Shown: positions 1 through 13,897, counted from the stretch's first letter. The stretch is DNA of 64,000 nucleotides from Tamilnaduibacter salinus (GCF_003096655.1 NZ_QEKQ01000009.1:130357-194356), one strand, 5' to 3'. Program-made: numbers and translations. The notes: generated by a model from the letters alone, not told the origin.

Positions 1-549
1 CCGAACTCCACGCTCGCGATCGGTGTCGGTAGCGACGACTTCCTGGTGGATCTTGAGTTGTCTGCCCTGGAGAGTGATGGCAAGGCCGAGTTGGTGTCCC
101 AGCCGAAGGTCGTGACAGCGGACCGTCAGACGGCCAGCATCAAGTCGGGCGAGGAAATTCCGTATCAGGAAGCCTCTTCTAGCGGGGCGACGTCCGTGTC
201 CTTCAAGGAAGCAGCGCTGTCTCTGGAGGTCACGCCTCAGATCACACCGGATGACAAGATCATCATGGACCTGTTGGTCAGCCAGGATTCCCGTGGCCAG
301 GTAACGGCAGGTATTCCGGCCATCAACACGAACGAAGTGGCGACTCAGCTCCTGGTGGCGGACGGCGAGACCGTGGTGCTTGGCGGTATCTTCGAGTCAG
401 AACAGGCCACAACGATCTCCAAAACGCCGTTCCTGGGCGACATCCCGTATCTTGGCGCCCTTTTCAAGCGGGTCGAGCACGTGGACGAGCGAAGCGAGCT
501 GCTGATTTTCATCACGCCGCGGATCATGCGGGGCGAGATGATTGAATAA
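1..549 (+). CDS. pilQ: Type IV pilus secretin PilQ (3' part only)
   Basis: The reading frame is open from the first base, so only the last 182 residues are present. PilQ forms the outer-membrane ring through which the type IV pilus passes. The fragment is the C-terminal secretin domain: it runs through a VSQPKVVT strand and ends with the secretin signature TPFLGDIPYLGALF at residues 142-155 of the fragment, then a RSELLIFITPRI end typical of type II/III secretion and pilus secretins. Identity as PilQ rather than GspD comes from the neighbours: pilQ directly precedes aroK-aroB in many gammaproteobacteria. A rho-independent terminator follows at once. Other pilus genes lie at 40-51 kb of this window. 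Confidence 0.93.
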   Translation, partial: PNSTLAIGVGSDDFLVDLELSALESDGKAELVSQPKVVTADRQTASIKSGEEIPYQEASSSGATSVSFKEAALSLEVTPQITPDDKIIMDLLVSQDSRGQVTAGIPAINTNEVATQLLVADGETVVLGGIFESEQATTISKTPFLGDIPYLGALFKRVEHVDERSELLIFITPRIMRGEMIE

Positions 550-570
550 CGAACGGCAGGCGTTCTCAAA

Positions 571-597
571 GCCGCTCCCAAGGGAGCGGCTTTTTTG
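571..597 (+). terminator. Rho-independent terminator after pilQ
   Basis: Inverted repeat GCCGCTCCC (571-579) and GGGAGCGGC (582-590) followed directly by TTTTTTG. It begins about 20 bases after the pilQ stop and separates the pil operon from aroK. Confidence 0.85.
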
Positions 598-693
598 TAT
601 CAGTCCCTCTTGACAGGGGCGCTGGCGCATTTCTTGGCGGGGCAGGCGCTGTGCTATCCTTGCCGATTCGATTTTTCTGGAAGAGCGGACACC

Positions 694-1266
694 ATGTCAT
701 CCTTGCCTGAACGACTGGTTCTGGTTGGTCCAATGGGCGCCGGCAAAAGTACCATTGGTCGGTTGCTGGCCCGGGAACTGGGTTACGATTTTGTTGATAC
801 GGATCGACTGATCGAAGAACGTTGTGGCGCCAATATTCCTTGGATCTTTGATGTGGAAGGCGAAGCTGGCTTCCGCGCTCGAGAGACCGCGATGCTGGAA
901 GAAATGGCGGGCCGGAGTCGTCTGGTGTTGGCGACCGGCGGCGGTGCCGTGCTCAATCCGGACAACCGCCCCCTTATGCGACAGGGAGCGTGGGTCATCT
1001 ATCTTAAGACGTCTGTCGATCAGCAGTACGCAAGGACGCGCCGGGATCGCAACCGACCACTGCTTCAGAAGGACAACCCGCGCGCAATCCTGGAGACGCT
1101 CTTCCGGGAACGCGATCCGGTCTACGATGAGGTATCTGACATGACGGTCCTGACGGATCACCGCAGCCCCCGCTCTGTTGTTCGAGAGCTTCGTGATGCG
1201 TTGGGAGGCGCGCATGAAGAGAGCGGCGTGGGTCCGTTGGGTCCCAGAAAGAGGGCGGACTCATGA
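694..1266 (+). CDS. aroK: Shikimate kinase
   Basis: Phosphorylates shikimate at the 3-OH with ATP, the fifth step towards chorismate, in the cytoplasm. The 190-residue product has the P-loop GPMGAGKST at residues 12-20, the substrate-contacting GEAGFRARE segment and the TGGGAV turn typical of shikimate kinases. The frame is open upstream, but ATG 694 puts the P-loop at the normal distance from the N-terminus. The end overlaps aroB by four bases (ATGA), so the two are translationally coupled. The C-terminal tail after about residue 172 is longer and more polar than in E. coli AroK and probably unstructured. Confidence 0.95.
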   Translation: MSSLPERLVLVGPMGAGKSTIGRLLARELGYDFVDTDRLIEERCGANIPWIFDVEGEAGFRARETAMLEEMAGRSRLVLATGGGAVLNPDNRPLMRQGAWVIYLKTSVDQQYARTRRDRNRPLLQKDNPRAILETLFRERDPVYDEVSDMTVLTDHRSPRSVVRELRDALGGAHEESGVGPLGPRKRADS

Positions 1267-2357
1267 GCGGTGTTCGGCGAGAGCTACGGGTTGAGCTCGG
1301 AGAGCGGAGCTATCCGATTCTGATTGGTACCGGTTTGCTGGGGCATTACGATCTGACGCCCTGGGTGATGGGTGACCGGGTGATGGTGGTCACCAATGAG
1401 ACCGTCGCGCCCCTCTACCGTGACCGGCTGGACGCCTGCTTCCCCGGGAAACAGGTGGACCATGTGGTGCTGCCGGATGGCGAGGCCTACAAGGACCAGG
1501 AAACATTGACCCGGGTTTATGACGCCCTTCTTGAGAAGCGCCATACCCGGCGCACCACCGTGGTGGCATTGGGTGGTGGCGTCATCGGTGATATGGCGGG
1601 TTTTGCGGCGGCCTGTTACCAGAGAGGGGTTCCGTTTATTCAGGTGCCGACAACGCTACTCTCGCAGGTGGATTCATCGGTGGGGGGCAAGACCGGAATC
1701 AATCACCCACTGGGCAAGAACATGATCGGGGCGTTTCATCAGCCCGAGGCCGTGCTGATCGATACGGACACGCTCACGACCCTGCCGGAGCGTGAGGTGC
1801 CGGCGGGCCTGGCGGAAGTCATCAAATACGGCCTGATCCGGGAGCCGGAGTTTCTGGCGTGGCTGGAAGAGCACGTCGAAGCCCTGCTGTCGCTTTCTCC
1901 GGATGCACTGGCCGAGGCGATCTACCGCTCCTGCGCCTGCAAGGCGGGTGTCGTCGCCGTCGACGAGCGCGAGGGTGGGCTGCGGGCTATTCTCAATCTT
2001 GGGCATACTTTCGGGCATGCGATCGAGACTCATACCGGCTACGGATCCTGGCTCCACGGCGAAGCGGTGGGTTTGGGGATGCTTATGGCGGCGGATTTAT
2101 CGTGCCGAATGGGCCTGATCAATGAGATCGAACGGGAGCGGGTCCGTCGCCTGCTCCAGCGTGCCCACCTGCCGGCAAGGCCACCATCGGATATGACGCC
2201 GGATGACTTCCTGCGGCGGATGGCCGTGGACAAGAAAAATGTGGATGGCCGGATGCGCCTTGTCATTATGCGGCAACTTGGTGAGGCGTTCGTGACCGAT
2301 GAGGTCGAGCCGGAGAATCTCCGGGCGACATTGACGCATTTTTGCGAATCGGCCTGA
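1263..2357 (+). CDS. aroB: 3-dehydroquinate synthase
   Basis: Converts DAHP to 3-dehydroquinate, the second shikimate-pathway step, using NAD+ and a divalent metal. The 364 residues match the family length. The NAD-binding GGGVIGD motif is at residues 104-110, followed by the conserved [20 protein letters not shown] substrate/NAD loop and the metal-ligand region [11 protein letters not shown]. It overlaps aroK by four bases and is followed after 27 bases by damX, the usual aroK-aroB-damX operon. Confidence 0.96.
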   Translation: MSGVRRELRVELGERSYPILIGTGLLGHYDLTPWVMGDRVMVVTNETVAPLYRDRLDACFPGKQVDHVVLPDGEAYKDQETLTRVYDALLEKRHTRRTTVVALGGGVIGDMAGFAAACYQRGVPFIQVPTTLLSQVDSSVGGKTGINHPLGKNMIGAFHQPEAVLIDTDTLTTLPEREVPAGLAEVIKYGLIREPEFLAWLEEHVEALLSLSPDALAEAIYRSCACKAGVVAVDEREGGLRAILNLGHTFGHAIETHTGYGSWLHGEAVGLGMLMAADLSCRMGLINEIERERVRRLLQRAHLPARPPSDMTPDDFLRRMAVDKKNVDGRMRLVIMRQLGEAFVTDEVEPENLRATLTHFCESA

Positions 2358-2384
2358 CGCTGCTTCGAACACGGACGACATGTC

Positions 2385-3956
<1,572 letters not shown>

Positions 3957-4036
3957 CCCCGCGTACTGACGATGCTTTCGTGACTCATTTCCTCAACGAC
4001 CCATTCCAATAACATGCCAGAGTCGTTTGGCTCATT

Positions 4037-4064
4037 TGAGTACGTAATAGTACGTATGTAAAAT
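4037..4064 (+). promoter_or_regulatory. Candidate promoter of gltBD with twin TACGTA sites
   Basis: TTGAGT (4037-4042), 16-base spacer, TAAAAT (4059-4064), 94 bases before the gltB start. The spacer contains two identical palindromes TACGTA (4041-4046 and 4051-4056) ten bases apart, one helical turn, which looks like an operator for a dimeric regulator. The boxes are a visual match to sigma-70; the operator idea is inference. Confidence 0.5.
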
Positions 4065-4157
4065 GCTGAGCCCCCATTTTCAGTGTCAGGAGTGCGATTG
4101 GGCAGATGTGTGCCTTAAGATCCTGATTGAAAAGATTTTTTAGATGAGAGAACGCTT

Positions 4158-7100
4158 ATGATGACAGGTTTGTATCGTCCCGAAGAGGTTCGGGACAACT
4201 GTGGATTCGGCCTGATCGCCCACATGGAGGGTGAGGCCAGCCACAAGTTGCTGCAAACTGCCATCGAGTCGCTGACCTGCATGACCCACCGTGGCGGGAT
4301 TGCGGCTGACGGCAAGACCGGGGATGGCTGCGGCCTGCTACTGCAGAAACCGGATGTCTTCCTGCGCAAAGCCGCAAAGGAGAGCCTTGGCCACTCGCTG
4401 GGCGACCTCTACGGCGTTGGCATGGTGTTCCTGAACCCGGACGAACAGAAGGCGCGCCGTGGTCGTGAAACCATCGAAAAACACTTGATCGATCAGGGGC
4501 TGTCGGTGGTTGGCTGGCGTGTCGTGCCGACCAACAACGACTGTCTCGGGCCAATGGCTGTGGACTGTCTGCCGCGCATTGAGCAGGTTTTTGTCGAGCC
4601 CGGTGATGCCTCTGCATCGGCCCGTGAATTCGGTATCTCCCTGTTCCTCGGGCGCCGTCATGCGGAAAACGAAATGGCGGATGACGAGGAATTCTGCATC
4701 TGTAGCCTGTCAGACCGGACGCTGGCCTATAAGGGTCTGATGATGCCGGCGGACATCACCCGTTTCTACGAGGATCTGGGTGATGAGGACATGGCGACCG
4801 GCATCTGCGTCTTCCACCAGCGTTTCTCCACCAACACCATGCCGCGCTGGCCACTGGCCCAGCCGTTCCGCTTCCTCGCGCACAACGGCGAGATCAACAC
4901 CGTTGAGGGCAACCGCAACTGGGCCATCGCCCGCGCGTCCAAGTTCAAATCACCGGAACTGCCGGACCTGCAGACCCTGCAGCCACTGGTGAACCGCAGT
5001 GGCTCGGATTCCTCCAGCATGGACAACATGCTTGAGGTTCTGCTTGCTGGCGGCGTGGATCTGTTCCGTGCGGTTCGGATGATGATTCCACCGGCCTGGC
5101 AGAACGTGGACACCATGGACCCCGATCTGCGGGCGTTCTATGAGTACAACTCCATGCACATGGAACCCTGGGACGGCCCGGCCGGCCTGGTGATGTCTGA
5201 CGGCCGACATGCCGTGTGCATGCTCGACCGAAATGGCCTGCGTCCGGCCCGCTGGGTTCTGACGCGGGATAACTTCATGACGCTTGCCTCGGAAATTGGA
5301 ACCTATGAGTACCGCCCGGAAGATGTGGTCGCCAAGGGCCGGGTCGGGCCGGGGCAGATTCTGGCGATTGACACGGAATCCGGCAAGGTGCTCCACACCA
5401 AAGACGTGGACGAGCGCCTGAAAAACGCCCAGCCGTACAAGCAATGGCTGCGTGAGAATGCGCTGCGGGTCGAGTCCACCCTGAATCAGGGGACGGCACC
5501 GGAGTTTCGTCTCATGGACAAGGACGAGCTGCTGGTCCACCAGAAGATGTTCCAGGTCACCTACGAGGAACGGGACCAGGTCATGCGCCCGCTGGCCGAG
5601 AACGGTCAGGAAGCGGTGGGGTCGATGGGGGACGATACGCCCATGGCCGTTCTGTCCTCCCGCGTGCGCCACGTGGCCGACTACTTCCGGCAGAAGTTTG
5701 CGCAGGTGACCAACCCGGCGATTGACCCGCTTCGCGAGGCAATCGTCATGTCGCTGGAGACCTGTCTGGGCGCCGAGCGAAACGTGTTTGAGGAAACGCC
5801 GGACCACGCCAACCGGATCATCCTGTCCACGCCGGTGCTGTCGCCAAACAAGTTCCTGCACATTGAGAACAACGACCGGCCCGGCTTTGAGGTGGCTCGC
5901 ATCCGCCTGAGTTACCGCCCGGAGCAGGGGCTTCAGAAGGCCATCAAGGCCGTCTGCGAGGAAGCCGAGCAGGCGGTTCGGGACGGCAAGGTCCTGCTGA
6001 TCCTCAGTGACAAGGCGCTCACCGAAGGCGAGTTGCCGGTCAACGCGCTGATGGCGACGGGCGCCGTCCATCACCATCTGGTACAACAGGGGCTTCGCAG
6101 CGACGCCAACCTGATTATTGAAACCGGCTGGGCGCGCGACTCGCATCAATTTGCGGTGCTGTTTGGCTTTGGCGCCACGGCGGTCTACCCGTACCTGTCG
6201 TACCAGGTCCTGAATGACCTGATCGACACGGGTGAGCTGCTGATGGACCCGATCCAGGCCAAGAACAACTACCGCAAGGGCGTCAACAAGGGGCTGCTGA
6301 AGATCCTGTCGAAGATGGGGATCTCCACCATGACCTCATACCGCGGCGCGCAGTTGTTCGAAGCCGTCGGCATGTCCGACGAAGTGGTCGACCTGTGTTT
6401 CCAGGGCGTGGCCAGCCGGATTCAGGGCGCGACCTTCTACGATTTCCAGCAGGATCAGGAGACGCTGGCAAAACAGGCCTGGAAGAACCGCAAGCCGGTA
6501 CCGCCGGGTGGTTTTCTGAAGTACATTCATGGCCAGGAATACCATGCCTTCAACCCCGATGTGGTCAGCACGCTGCAACAGGCGGTTACCGATGGCGATT
6601 ACGGCACGTACCGCGAGTACGCCGGGCTGGTCAACGAGCGGCCTGTCGCCACGCTGCGGGACCTGCTGACCTTCCGGGATGACATCAAGGCTGTTGATCT
6701 GGACGATGTCGAGCCGGTGGAGAACATCTTCCCCCGCTTCGACTCGGCCGCCATGTCGCTGGGCGCACTGTCGCCGGAGGCTCATGAGGCGCTGGCGATG
6801 GCCATGAATACGCTCGGCGGTCGCTCGAACTCCGGTGAGGGGGGCGAGGACCCGGCCCGGTACGGCACCAACCGCCGCTCGAAGATCAAGCAGGTCGCCT
6901 CCGGTCGCTTCGGTGTGACGGCTGAGTACCTGCGCAGTGCCGAAGTGATGCAGATCAAGGTCGCCCAGGGCGCGAAGCCCGGCGAGGGGGGGCAGCTGCC
7001 GGGCGGCAAGGTCAACGAACTGATCGCTCGGCTGCGCTATTCCGTGCCGGGTGTGACGCTGATTTCGCCACCCCCGCACCATGACATCTACTCGATTGAG

Positions 7101-8615
7101 GATCTGGCGCAGCTGATCTTTGATCTCAAGCAGGTCAACCCGAAAGGGCTGGTGTCCGTGAAACTGGTGTCGTCACCGGGTGTCGGTACCGTCGCGGCGG
7201 GCGTGGCCAAGGCGTACGCCGACCTGATTACCATTTCGGGTTATGACGGCGGTACAGCGGCCAGTCCGTTGACGTCGATCCGCTACGCCGGTTCCCCGTG
7301 GGAGCTGGGTCTGAGCGAGGCGCACCAGACGCTGCGCGGCAACGACCTGCGTGGCTCCGTGCGTCTGCAGACGGACGGTGGCCTCAAGACCGGGCTGGAT
7401 GTGGTGAAGGCCGCCATCATGGGCGCCGAAAGCTTTGGCTTCGGTACTACGCCGATGGTGGCGCTGGGCTGCAAGTACCTGCGGATCTGTCACCTGAATA
7501 ACTGCGCAACGGGGGTTGCCACGCAGAACGACCACCTGCGGGCTGAGCACTTCAAGGGCACGGTCGAGATGGCCATGAACTTCTTCCGCTTCGTGGCGGA
7601 GGAAACCCGGGAGTGGATGGCGCGTCTGGGCGTTCGGAGTCTGGAAGAGTTGGTCGGGCGGACCGACCTGCTGACGATTCTGGAAGGCGAGACGCCGCGC
7701 CAGAAGAACCTGGACCTCACGCCGCTGCTTGGCAGCGATGCCGTTCCGGCGGATAAGCCCAATACCTGTCAGGTCGAGCGCAATGTGCCGTTCGACGAGG
7801 GGGCGTTGGCCGAGCAGATGGTCAGGGACACGGCGGACGCCATCGCCAGCAAGCAGGGCGGCACCTGGCAGTACACCATTACCAACTGCGACCGTTCCAT
7901 TGGTGCCCGTGTGGCCGGCGAAATCGCCGAAGTCCACGGCAACCAGGGTATGGCGGAAACGCCCCTGCGCCTGGAGCTCAACGGCACGGCCGGTCAGAGT
8001 CTGGGGGTCTGGAACACCGGCGGCCTGCACCTGATCCTGGAGGGCGACGCCAACGACTACGTCGGTAAGGGCATGACCGGTGGCAAAGTGGTCATCCGCC
8101 CGCCGAGCGGCAGCACCTTCAAGACGCAGGATACGGCCATTATGGGCAACACCTGCCTCTACGGCGCCACCGGCGGCAAACTGTTTGCGGCCGGCACGGC
8201 GGGCGAGCGCTTCGGTGTCCGGAACTCCGGTGTTCACGCCGTCGTGGAAGGCGCCGGCGACCACTGCTGTGAGTACATGACCGGCGGTCTGGTGACCGTA
8301 CTTGGCCGAACCGGCCACAACTTTGGTGCCGGCATGACGGGCGGTTTTGCCTACGTGCTGGATGAAGCCAACACCTTCGTTGACCAGTACAACCACGAAC
8401 TGGTGGAGATCCAGCGAATTTCCAGCGAAGACATGGAAATGTACCGCAACCACCTGCGCAGCGTGATCCGTGAGCACGTCACGGAAACCGATAGCGTCTG
8501 GGCCGGTCACATTCTCGACAATTTCGATGACTATGTCGGTCGTTTCTGGCTGGTAAAGCCGAAGGCGGCAAGCCTCGGCTCCCTGCTCGCCAGCACCCGT
8601 GCGCGTCCGGAATAA
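4158..8615 (+). CDS. gltB: Glutamate synthase (NADPH) large subunit
   Basis: Catalyses transfer of the glutamine amide to 2-oxoglutarate to give two glutamates, with electrons from GltD. The 1485 residues contain, in order, a class II glutamine amidotransferase domain whose nucleophile is Cys15 (DNCGFGL, exposed after removal of a short propeptide), the central domain, the FMN-binding synthase domain, the 3Fe-4S cysteines C1105, C1111 and C1116 ([12 protein letters not shown]), and the C-terminal glycine-rich beta-helix domain. ATG 4158 follows GAGAG by seven bases. gltD follows after 57 bases. No terminator separates them, so they are one operon, probably driven from the promoter at about 4037. 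Confidence 0.98.
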   Translation: MMTGLYRPEEVRDNCGFGLIAHMEGEASHKLLQTAIESLTCMTHRGGIAADGKTGDGCGLLLQKPDVFLRKAAKESLGHSLGDLYGVGMVFLNPDEQKARRGRETIEKHLIDQGLSVVGWRVVPTNNDCLGPMAVDCLPRIEQVFVEPGDASASAREFGISLFLGRRHAENEMADDEEFCICSLSDRTLAYKGLMMPADITRFYEDLGDEDMATGICVFHQRFSTNTMPRWPLAQPFRFLAHNGEINTVEGNRNWAIARASKFKSPELPDLQTLQPLVNRSGSDSSSMDNMLEVLLAGGVDLFRAVRMMIPPAWQNVDTMDPDLRAFYEYNSMHMEPWDGPAGLVMSDGRHAVCMLDRNGLRPARWVLTRDNFMTLASEIGTYEYRPEDVVAKGRVGPGQILAIDTESGKVLHTKDVDERLKNAQPYKQWLRENALRVESTLNQGTAPEFRLMDKDELLVHQKMFQVTYEERDQVMRPLAENGQEAVGSMGDDTPMAVLSSRVRHVADYFRQKFAQVTNPAIDPLREAIVMSLETCLGAERNVFEETPDHANRIILSTPVLSPNKFLHIENNDRPGFEVARIRLSYRPEQGLQKAIKAVCEEAEQAVRDGKVLLILSDKALTEGELPVNALMATGAVHHHLVQQGLRSDANLIIETGWARDSHQFAVLFGFGATAVYPYLSYQVLNDLIDTGELLMDPIQAKNNYRKGVNKGLLKILSKMGISTMTSYRGAQLFEAVGMSDEVVDLCFQGVASRIQGATFYDFQQDQETLAKQAWKNRKPVPPGGFLKYIHGQEYHAFNPDVVSTLQQAVTDGDYGTYREYAGLVNERPVATLRDLLTFRDDIKAVDLDDVEPVENIFPRFDSAAMSLGALSPEAHEALAMAMNTLGGRSNSGEGGEDPARYGTNRRSKIKQVASGRFGVTAEYLRSAEVMQIKVAQGAKPGEGGQLPGGKVNELIARLRYSVPGVTLISPPPHHDIYSIEDLAQLIFDLKQVNPKGLVSVKLVSSPGVGTVAAGVAKAYADLITISGYDGGTAASPLTSIRYAGSPWELGLSEAHQTLRGNDLRGSVRLQTDGGLKTGLDVVKAAIMGAESFGFGTTPMVALGCKYLRICHLNNCATGVATQNDHLRAEHFKGTVEMAMNFFRFVAEETREWMARLGVRSLEELVGRTDLLTILEGETPRQKNLDLTPLLGSDAVPADKPNTCQVERNVPFDEGALAEQMVRDTADAIASKQGGTWQYTITNCDRSIGARVAGEIAEVHGNQGMAETPLRLELNGTAGQSLGVWNTGGLHLILEGDANDYVGKGMTGGKVVIRPPSGSTFKTQDTAIMGNTCLYGATGGKLFAAGTAGERFGVRNSGVHAVVEGAGDHCCEYMTGGLVTVLGRTGHNFGAGMTGGFAYVLDEANTFVDQYNHELVEIQRISSEDMEMYRNHLRSVIREHVTETDSVWAGHILDNFDDYVGRFWLVKPKAASLGSLLASTRARPE

Positions 8616-8654
8616 ACGCCGGACGCGTCCCGTGACGACCCTGATCGAAATTGA

Positions 8655-10091
<1,437 letters not shown>

Positions 10092-10121
10092 CGGCACACA
10101 TGCGGCAATAGCGAGACCCTG

Positions 10122-11186
10122 ATGAGCGACCTGCAGAATGACCGGCTGATCCGCGCACTGTTGCGCCAGCCGGTGGACCGGACGCCGGTCTGGATGATGC
10201 GCCAGGCCGGGCGTTACCTTCCGGAATACCGGGCCACACGGGAAAAGGCCGGCAGTTTCCTGAGCCTTTGCAAGAACACCGAGCTGGCCTGCGAGGTGAC
10301 GATGCAGCCGCTCCGGCGCTTCCCGCTGGACGCCGCCATTCTGTTCTCTGACATACTGACCATCCCGGAGGCGATGGGCCTGGGCCTGTACTTCGAGACC
10401 GGGGAAGGGCCCAAGTTCCGCCATACCGTCCGTTCCGCAGCGCAAGTGGATGCTCTGCCACGTCTGAATGCTGAGACCGATCTGGATTACGTCATGAATG
10501 CCGTATCGGCCATCCGCACCGCTCTGGGAGGCGAGATGCCGCTGATCGGCTTCACAGGCAGTCCGTGGACGCTGGCCACGTACATGGTCGAAGGCGGCTC
10601 CTCCAAGGACTTCCGGCATGTCAAAGGCATGCTGTATGGCCAGCCCGAGGTGATGCATGCCTTGATGGCCAAGCTCGCGGATGCGGTGACCGATTACCTC
10701 AATGCCCAGATCCGCGCCGGGGCTCAGGTTGTCCAGATTTTTGATACCTGGGGCGGTTCCCTGACCGGTCCGGCCTATCGTGAGTTCTCACTTGCCTACA
10801 TGGAGCGGATCGTGAATGGCCTGATCCGCGAGCAGGACGGTCGGCGCGTGCCGGTGATCCTGTTCACGAAGAACGGCGGCCAGTGGCTGGAGTCCATGGC
10901 GGAGACTGGTGCCGATGCGCTGGGCTTGGACTGGACCACGGATATTGGCAAGGCCCGAGAACGGGTGGGCGACCGGGTGGCTCTGCAGGGCAATCTCGAC
11001 CCGGCGATGCTGTTCGCCCCGCCGGAGCGAATCCGGGAAGAAGTGGCCTACATTCTGTCCCGTTTCGGGCGCCACAATGGTCACATTTTCAACCTCGGCC
11101 ACGGCATCACCCCGGATGTGAACCCGGACCATGCCAAGGCGTTCATTGAAGCCGTGACAGAGCTGAGCCCGGCATACCACCAATGA
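10122..11186 (+). CDS. hemE: Uroporphyrinogen decarboxylase
   Basis: Removes four carboxyl groups from uroporphyrinogen III to give coproporphyrinogen III in haem synthesis; cytoplasmic, cofactor-free. The 354 residues carry the N-terminal signature [18 protein letters not shown], the LFSDIL aspartate that holds the pyrrole nitrogens, and GFTGSPWTL. Length and motifs are normal. It is the last gene of the gltBD-hemE run. The following intergenic space contains a dispersed CACGGAAA element rather than a clear terminator. Confidence 0.97.
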   Translation: MSDLQNDRLIRALLRQPVDRTPVWMMRQAGRYLPEYRATREKAGSFLSLCKNTELACEVTMQPLRRFPLDAAILFSDILTIPEAMGLGLYFETGEGPKFRHTVRSAAQVDALPRLNAETDLDYVMNAVSAIRTALGGEMPLIGFTGSPWTLATYMVEGGSSKDFRHVKGMLYGQPEVMHALMAKLADAVTDYLNAQIRAGAQVVQIFDTWGGSLTGPAYREFSLAYMERIVNGLIREQDGRRVPVILFTKNGGQWLESMAETGADALGLDWTTDIGKARERVGDRVALQGNLDPAMLFAPPERIREEVAYILSRFGRHNGHIFNLGHGITPDVNPDHAKAFIEAVTELSPAYHQ

Positions 11187-11194
11187 TTGGTTAG

Positions 11195-11407
11195 CCGCGG
11201 AAAGACACGGAAAGCACGGAAACGCCCTTCGGGCGAAAATTAGAAAGCATACTGTTCTAGGTACTTGTTGGCTCGATCAGTCCATGCCGGGTGGCATTCG
11301 GAACAGTCGGGCCGCTATAAGGAGGTCGACAAAATCGAGGCAACCCGAGTCAACTTGGCTGCACTTGTCACTCTTTATTTTCAGTGATTTCCGTGTCTTT
11401 CCGTGGC
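11195..11407. repeat. CACGGAAA inverted-repeat element, copy A
   Basis: Left arm 11195-11222 contains CCGCGGAAAGACACGGAAAG and is followed by the hairpin CGCCCTTCGGGCG (11223-11235). The right arm (11378-11407) is the reverse complement form, ending TTTCCGTGTCTTTCCGTGGC. About 140 bases of unassigned sequence lie between. It occupies the convergent space between hemE and the PilZ gene. Copies at 23906, 34302 and 52897 share both the ends and the CGCCC/GGGCG motif. Confidence 0.8.
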
Positions 11408-11427
11408 AAAAGCATCCTTCCCTGAAT

Positions 11428-11811
11428 CTAGTCCCCCTCATGCCCCAGATATCGCAGCTCCCGGTCCAGTAACGCCGGGTCGCCGAGGTTGAGCTCCACC
11501 AGGCGCTTCAGGTGAGTGGCGCTGTCCAGGTCAATGTACTGGCAGCGGAAGCCCAGCCGGTCGTCCTCGACGTGGCGAAGCGTCACCGCCATGACGATGG
11601 CGCTGTCCAGGTCGTTCAGGTGGATAACCACTTCGAACGAATCGTCCTCAGGCGGTGTCCAGTTCTCCGGTCGGGCCACAAGAACGCCTTTCAGCGAAAT
11701 ATCCTGCAGAGTCGAAGACCAGACCTGGTCGCGCTGATGCAGCTCACAGGGGGCGTCAAACACAATACGGTGGAAATGGCGGCGGTCCGGTTGCATGGTG
11801 TCGTTCGTCAC
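11428..11811 (-). CDS. PilZ-domain protein
   Basis: A 127-residue single-domain protein with the two cyclic-di-GMP-binding motifs of PilZ domains: an arginine cluster RRHFHR near the N-terminus and DISLKGV about 25 residues later. It should bind c-di-GMP and act as a small effector; the target cannot be read from sequence. It is not the atypical pilus-assembly PilZ, which lacks these motifs. GTG 11811 is taken as the start; an in-frame ATG at 11796 would remove five residues and neither has a strong ribosome-binding site. It lies 98 bases downstream of radA on the same strand. Confidence 0.8.
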   Translation of the reverse strand: MTNDTMQPDRRHFHRIVFDAPCELHQRDQVWSSTLQDISLKGVLVARPENWTPPEDDSFEVVIHLNDLDSAIVMAVTLRHVEDDRLGFRCQYIDLDSATHLKRLVELNLGDPALLDRELRYLGHEGD

Positions 11812-11909
11812 GGTGGTTCGACCTTTATCTTTGGTTATTGTTTTAAAGATAGCAACCCGTCGCGGTATGTGACGAGCGTGTTCTGGAAATGGCTGTGGAA
11901 TGGGGGGCG

Positions 11910-13298
11910 TCAGGTGTCGCTCAGCTCGTCCAGTGCATCCAGCGCCTCGCTCAGCCGGGTCACCGGGATAACCCGCATGCCGTCGATGGCCTTTCGAGGT
12001 GCGTTGGCTTTGGGCGCCAGAGCGTGGCGGAAACCATGTTTGGCCGCCTCGTAAATGCGTTCCTGGCCGCTGGGGACCGGGCGGATCTCGCCAGAGAGCC
12101 CCACTTCACCGAAGATCACCAGGTCCTGGGGCAGAGTGCGATCCCGGAATGACGACACAATCGCCGCGAGTAGCGCCAGATCGCCGCTTGTCTCGGTGAC
12201 CTTGACCCCGCCGACGACGTTGACGAATACGTCCTGATCCGCGACATGCAGGCCGCCATGGCGATGCAGTACGGCCAGCAGCATCGCCAGCCGGTTCTGG
12301 TCCAGCCCCACTGCGACCCGCCGGGGATAGCCGCCCTGGGCGAGGTCCACGAGCGCCTGGATTTCCACCAGCATCGGCCGGGTGCCTTCCCAAACCACCA
12401 TCACGACGCTGCCGGGCGCGGCCTCCTCGCTGCGGTTCAGGAAAATGGCGCTGGGATTCTTGACCTCTTTCAGGCCCTGCTCGAGCATCGCGAACACGCC
12501 CAGCTCATTGACGGCGCCGAAGCGGTTCTTGATGCCGCGCAGTGTGCGGAAGCGACTGTCGCCGGAGCCTTCCAGCAGGATGGAGCAGTCGATCATGTGC
12601 TCCAGCACCTTCGGGCCGGCCAGGCTGCCGTCCTTGGTGACATGGCCAACCAGGAACAGGATGGTGCCCGTCTGCTTGGCGAAGCGGGTCAGGTAAGCGG
12701 CGCTTTCCCGGACCTGGGAGACGCTGCCGGGGGCAGATTCCACGTCAGACACATGCATGACCTGAATACTGTCGACGACGAGAACCCGCGGCTTTTCCGT
12801 CTCCGCCACCTGAATAATGCGTTCGACGTTGGTTTCCGAAAGCATGTTCAGGTCGTTGGTGGCCACGCCCAGTCGCTGGGCGCGAAGGGCCACCTGCTGG
12901 AGGGATTCCTCACCCGTGACGTAGAGCGCCCGCTGGTCGCGGGCGAGATGACAGACGGTTTGAAGCAACAGGGTGCTCTTGCCGGCACCGGGCTCGCCCC
13001 CCATCAAGATCGCCGAGCCCTCCACCAGCCCGCCACCGAGGACCCGGTCCAGCTCGTTCATCCCGGAGCCGATCCGGCGCTGTTCCTCGGTGCTGACCGA
13101 GGCCAGGGTCGTCACGCCGGAGAGGCTGCCCGCGAAGCCCTCAAAACGGGCGCTGCGGCGGGCCGTCGCGGCATTGCCGCCGGCGCCGCGCACCTCGCTG
13201 ATGGTGTTCCAGGCCGAACAGGCCGTGCACTGGCCCTGCCATTTGGAATAGTCCGCCCCGCATTCGGTGCAGACATAGGCGGTTTTGGTTTTTGCCAT
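11910..13298 (-). CDS. radA: DNA repair protein RadA
   Basis: RecA-like ATPase that promotes branch migration during recombinational repair. In the 462-residue product an N-terminal zinc finger uses C10, C13, C24 and C27. The Walker A GGEPGAGKST is at 100-109, the RadA-specific KNRFG motif at 257-261, and a Lon-like C-terminal domain follows. The frame extends upstream, but ATG 13298 starts the conserved MAKTKTAYVC and has GAGG six bases before it. The stop of the XRE antitoxin gene is only 7 bases upstream, so radA appears to be read from the toxin-antitoxin promoter or from a promoter inside those genes. Confidence 0.97.
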   Translation of the reverse strand: MAKTKTAYVCTECGADYSKWQGQCTACSAWNTISEVRGAGGNAATARRSARFEGFAGSLSGVTTLASVSTEEQRRIGSGMNELDRVLGGGLVEGSAILMGGEPGAGKSTLLLQTVCHLARDQRALYVTGEESLQQVALRAQRLGVATNDLNMLSETNVERIIQVAETEKPRVLVVDSIQVMHVSDVESAPGSVSQVRESAAYLTRFAKQTGTILFLVGHVTKDGSLAGPKVLEHMIDCSILLEGSGDSRFRTLRGIKNRFGAVNELGVFAMLEQGLKEVKNPSAIFLNRSEEAAPGSVVMVVWEGTRPMLVEIQALVDLAQGGYPRRVAVGLDQNRLAMLLAVLHRHGGLHVADQDVFVNVVGGVKVTETSGDLALLAAIVSSFRDRTLPQDLVIFGEVGLSGEIRPVPSGQERIYEAAKHGFRHALAPKANAPRKAIDGMRVIPVTRLSEALDALDELSDT

Positions 13299-13305
13299 GG
13301 ACGCC

Positions 13306-13605
13306 TCAGAGAGCTGCCGGATCATTGGATGGGCGTTGCGATGCCACAAGATGAATGTCGTAGCCGCAGACGGTCGCGTATTTCCGAAGCAGGTGCCAGC
13401 TCGGGTTGCTTTTCCCGCGCTCCAGGCGACTGATATTGGACTTGTGAGTCCCCATGCGTTCGGCCACCTGATCCTGGGTTAGACCAGCGTGATGTCGCAT
13501 GGTCAGTAGCTGGTCGATCAGCTCGAACTCCGGCCCCAGACGGTCGTATTCCGCACGAACGGCAGGGTCCTGTAGCGCCTTCCGCTTGAGTGCTTCAAGT
13601 GTCAT
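13306..13605 (-). CDS. XRE-family antitoxin (HigA-like)
   Basis: A 99-residue DNA-binding protein. The helix-turn-helix lies in the second half (GLTQDQVAERMGTHKSNISRLERG), as in the antitoxins of HigBA/RelE-type systems encoded downstream of their toxin. It overlaps the end of the toxin gene by 11 bases, the usual coupling in toxin-antitoxin pairs. It would neutralise the toxin and repress the pair's own promoter. It is intact, although the toxin gene before it is interrupted by a mobile element. radA follows after 7 bases. Confidence 0.88.
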   Translation of the reverse strand: MTLEALKRKALQDPAVRAEYDRLGPEFELIDQLLTMRHHAGLTQDQVAERMGTHKSNISRLERGKSNPSWHLLRKYATVCGYDIHLVASQRPSNDPAAL

Positions 13606-13894
13606 GTTTCTTCACCTCCCGCAGCCGCTTCAGTGCTTTGTCCAGCTCTTTTGGCGGCGTTTTCTGAGTCTTCTTGACGAAGACATGAAGCACGATGATC
13701 CGTTGCCCGGACTGGTAACAATAGAGACCTCGTGCAATGCCTTCCATGGACTTGGCGCGAATTTCGAAGAGGCCGTTGCCCATAGCCCGGGTGTGGGGGT
13801 ATCCCAGATGAACGCCGTGACGGGCAATCAGTTCCAGCATACGAAGGAACCGCGCTTGCAACTTCGGTGGAAGTGCGAGAATGCTTTCTTCCAC
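13595..13894 (-). CDS. HigB/RelE-type toxin, 5' end displaced by a mobile element
   Basis: The remaining frame encodes 99 residues of the phage Gp49-like/HigB toxin family (EESILALPPKLQARFLRMLELI, GLFEIRAK, GLYCYQSGQRIIVLHVFVKK, then TPPKELDKALKR), mRNA interferases acting at the ribosome. Family members usually begin about ten residues earlier with M-x-W-x-V/I-x-F. Here the frame starts only at GTG 13894, and two codons further up it meets a TAG supplied by the end of the 270-bp element at 13898. The missing start (M-K-W-S-I-H-F-V), with a good GGAG site, lies beyond the element at 14167-14190. The gene is probably inactive or makes a truncated toxin. The antitoxin downstream is intact. Confidence 0.85.
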   Translation of the reverse strand: MEESILALPPKLQARFLRMLELIARHGVHLGYPHTRAMGNGLFEIRAKSMEGIARGLYCYQSGQRIIVLHVFVKKTQKTPPKELDKALKRLREVKKHDT

Positions 13895-13897
13895 ATC

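Noticed and set aside
12246..13433. 395-codon plus-strand frame
   Set aside because: Antisense to radA and the antitoxin; composition is typical of a shadow frame.
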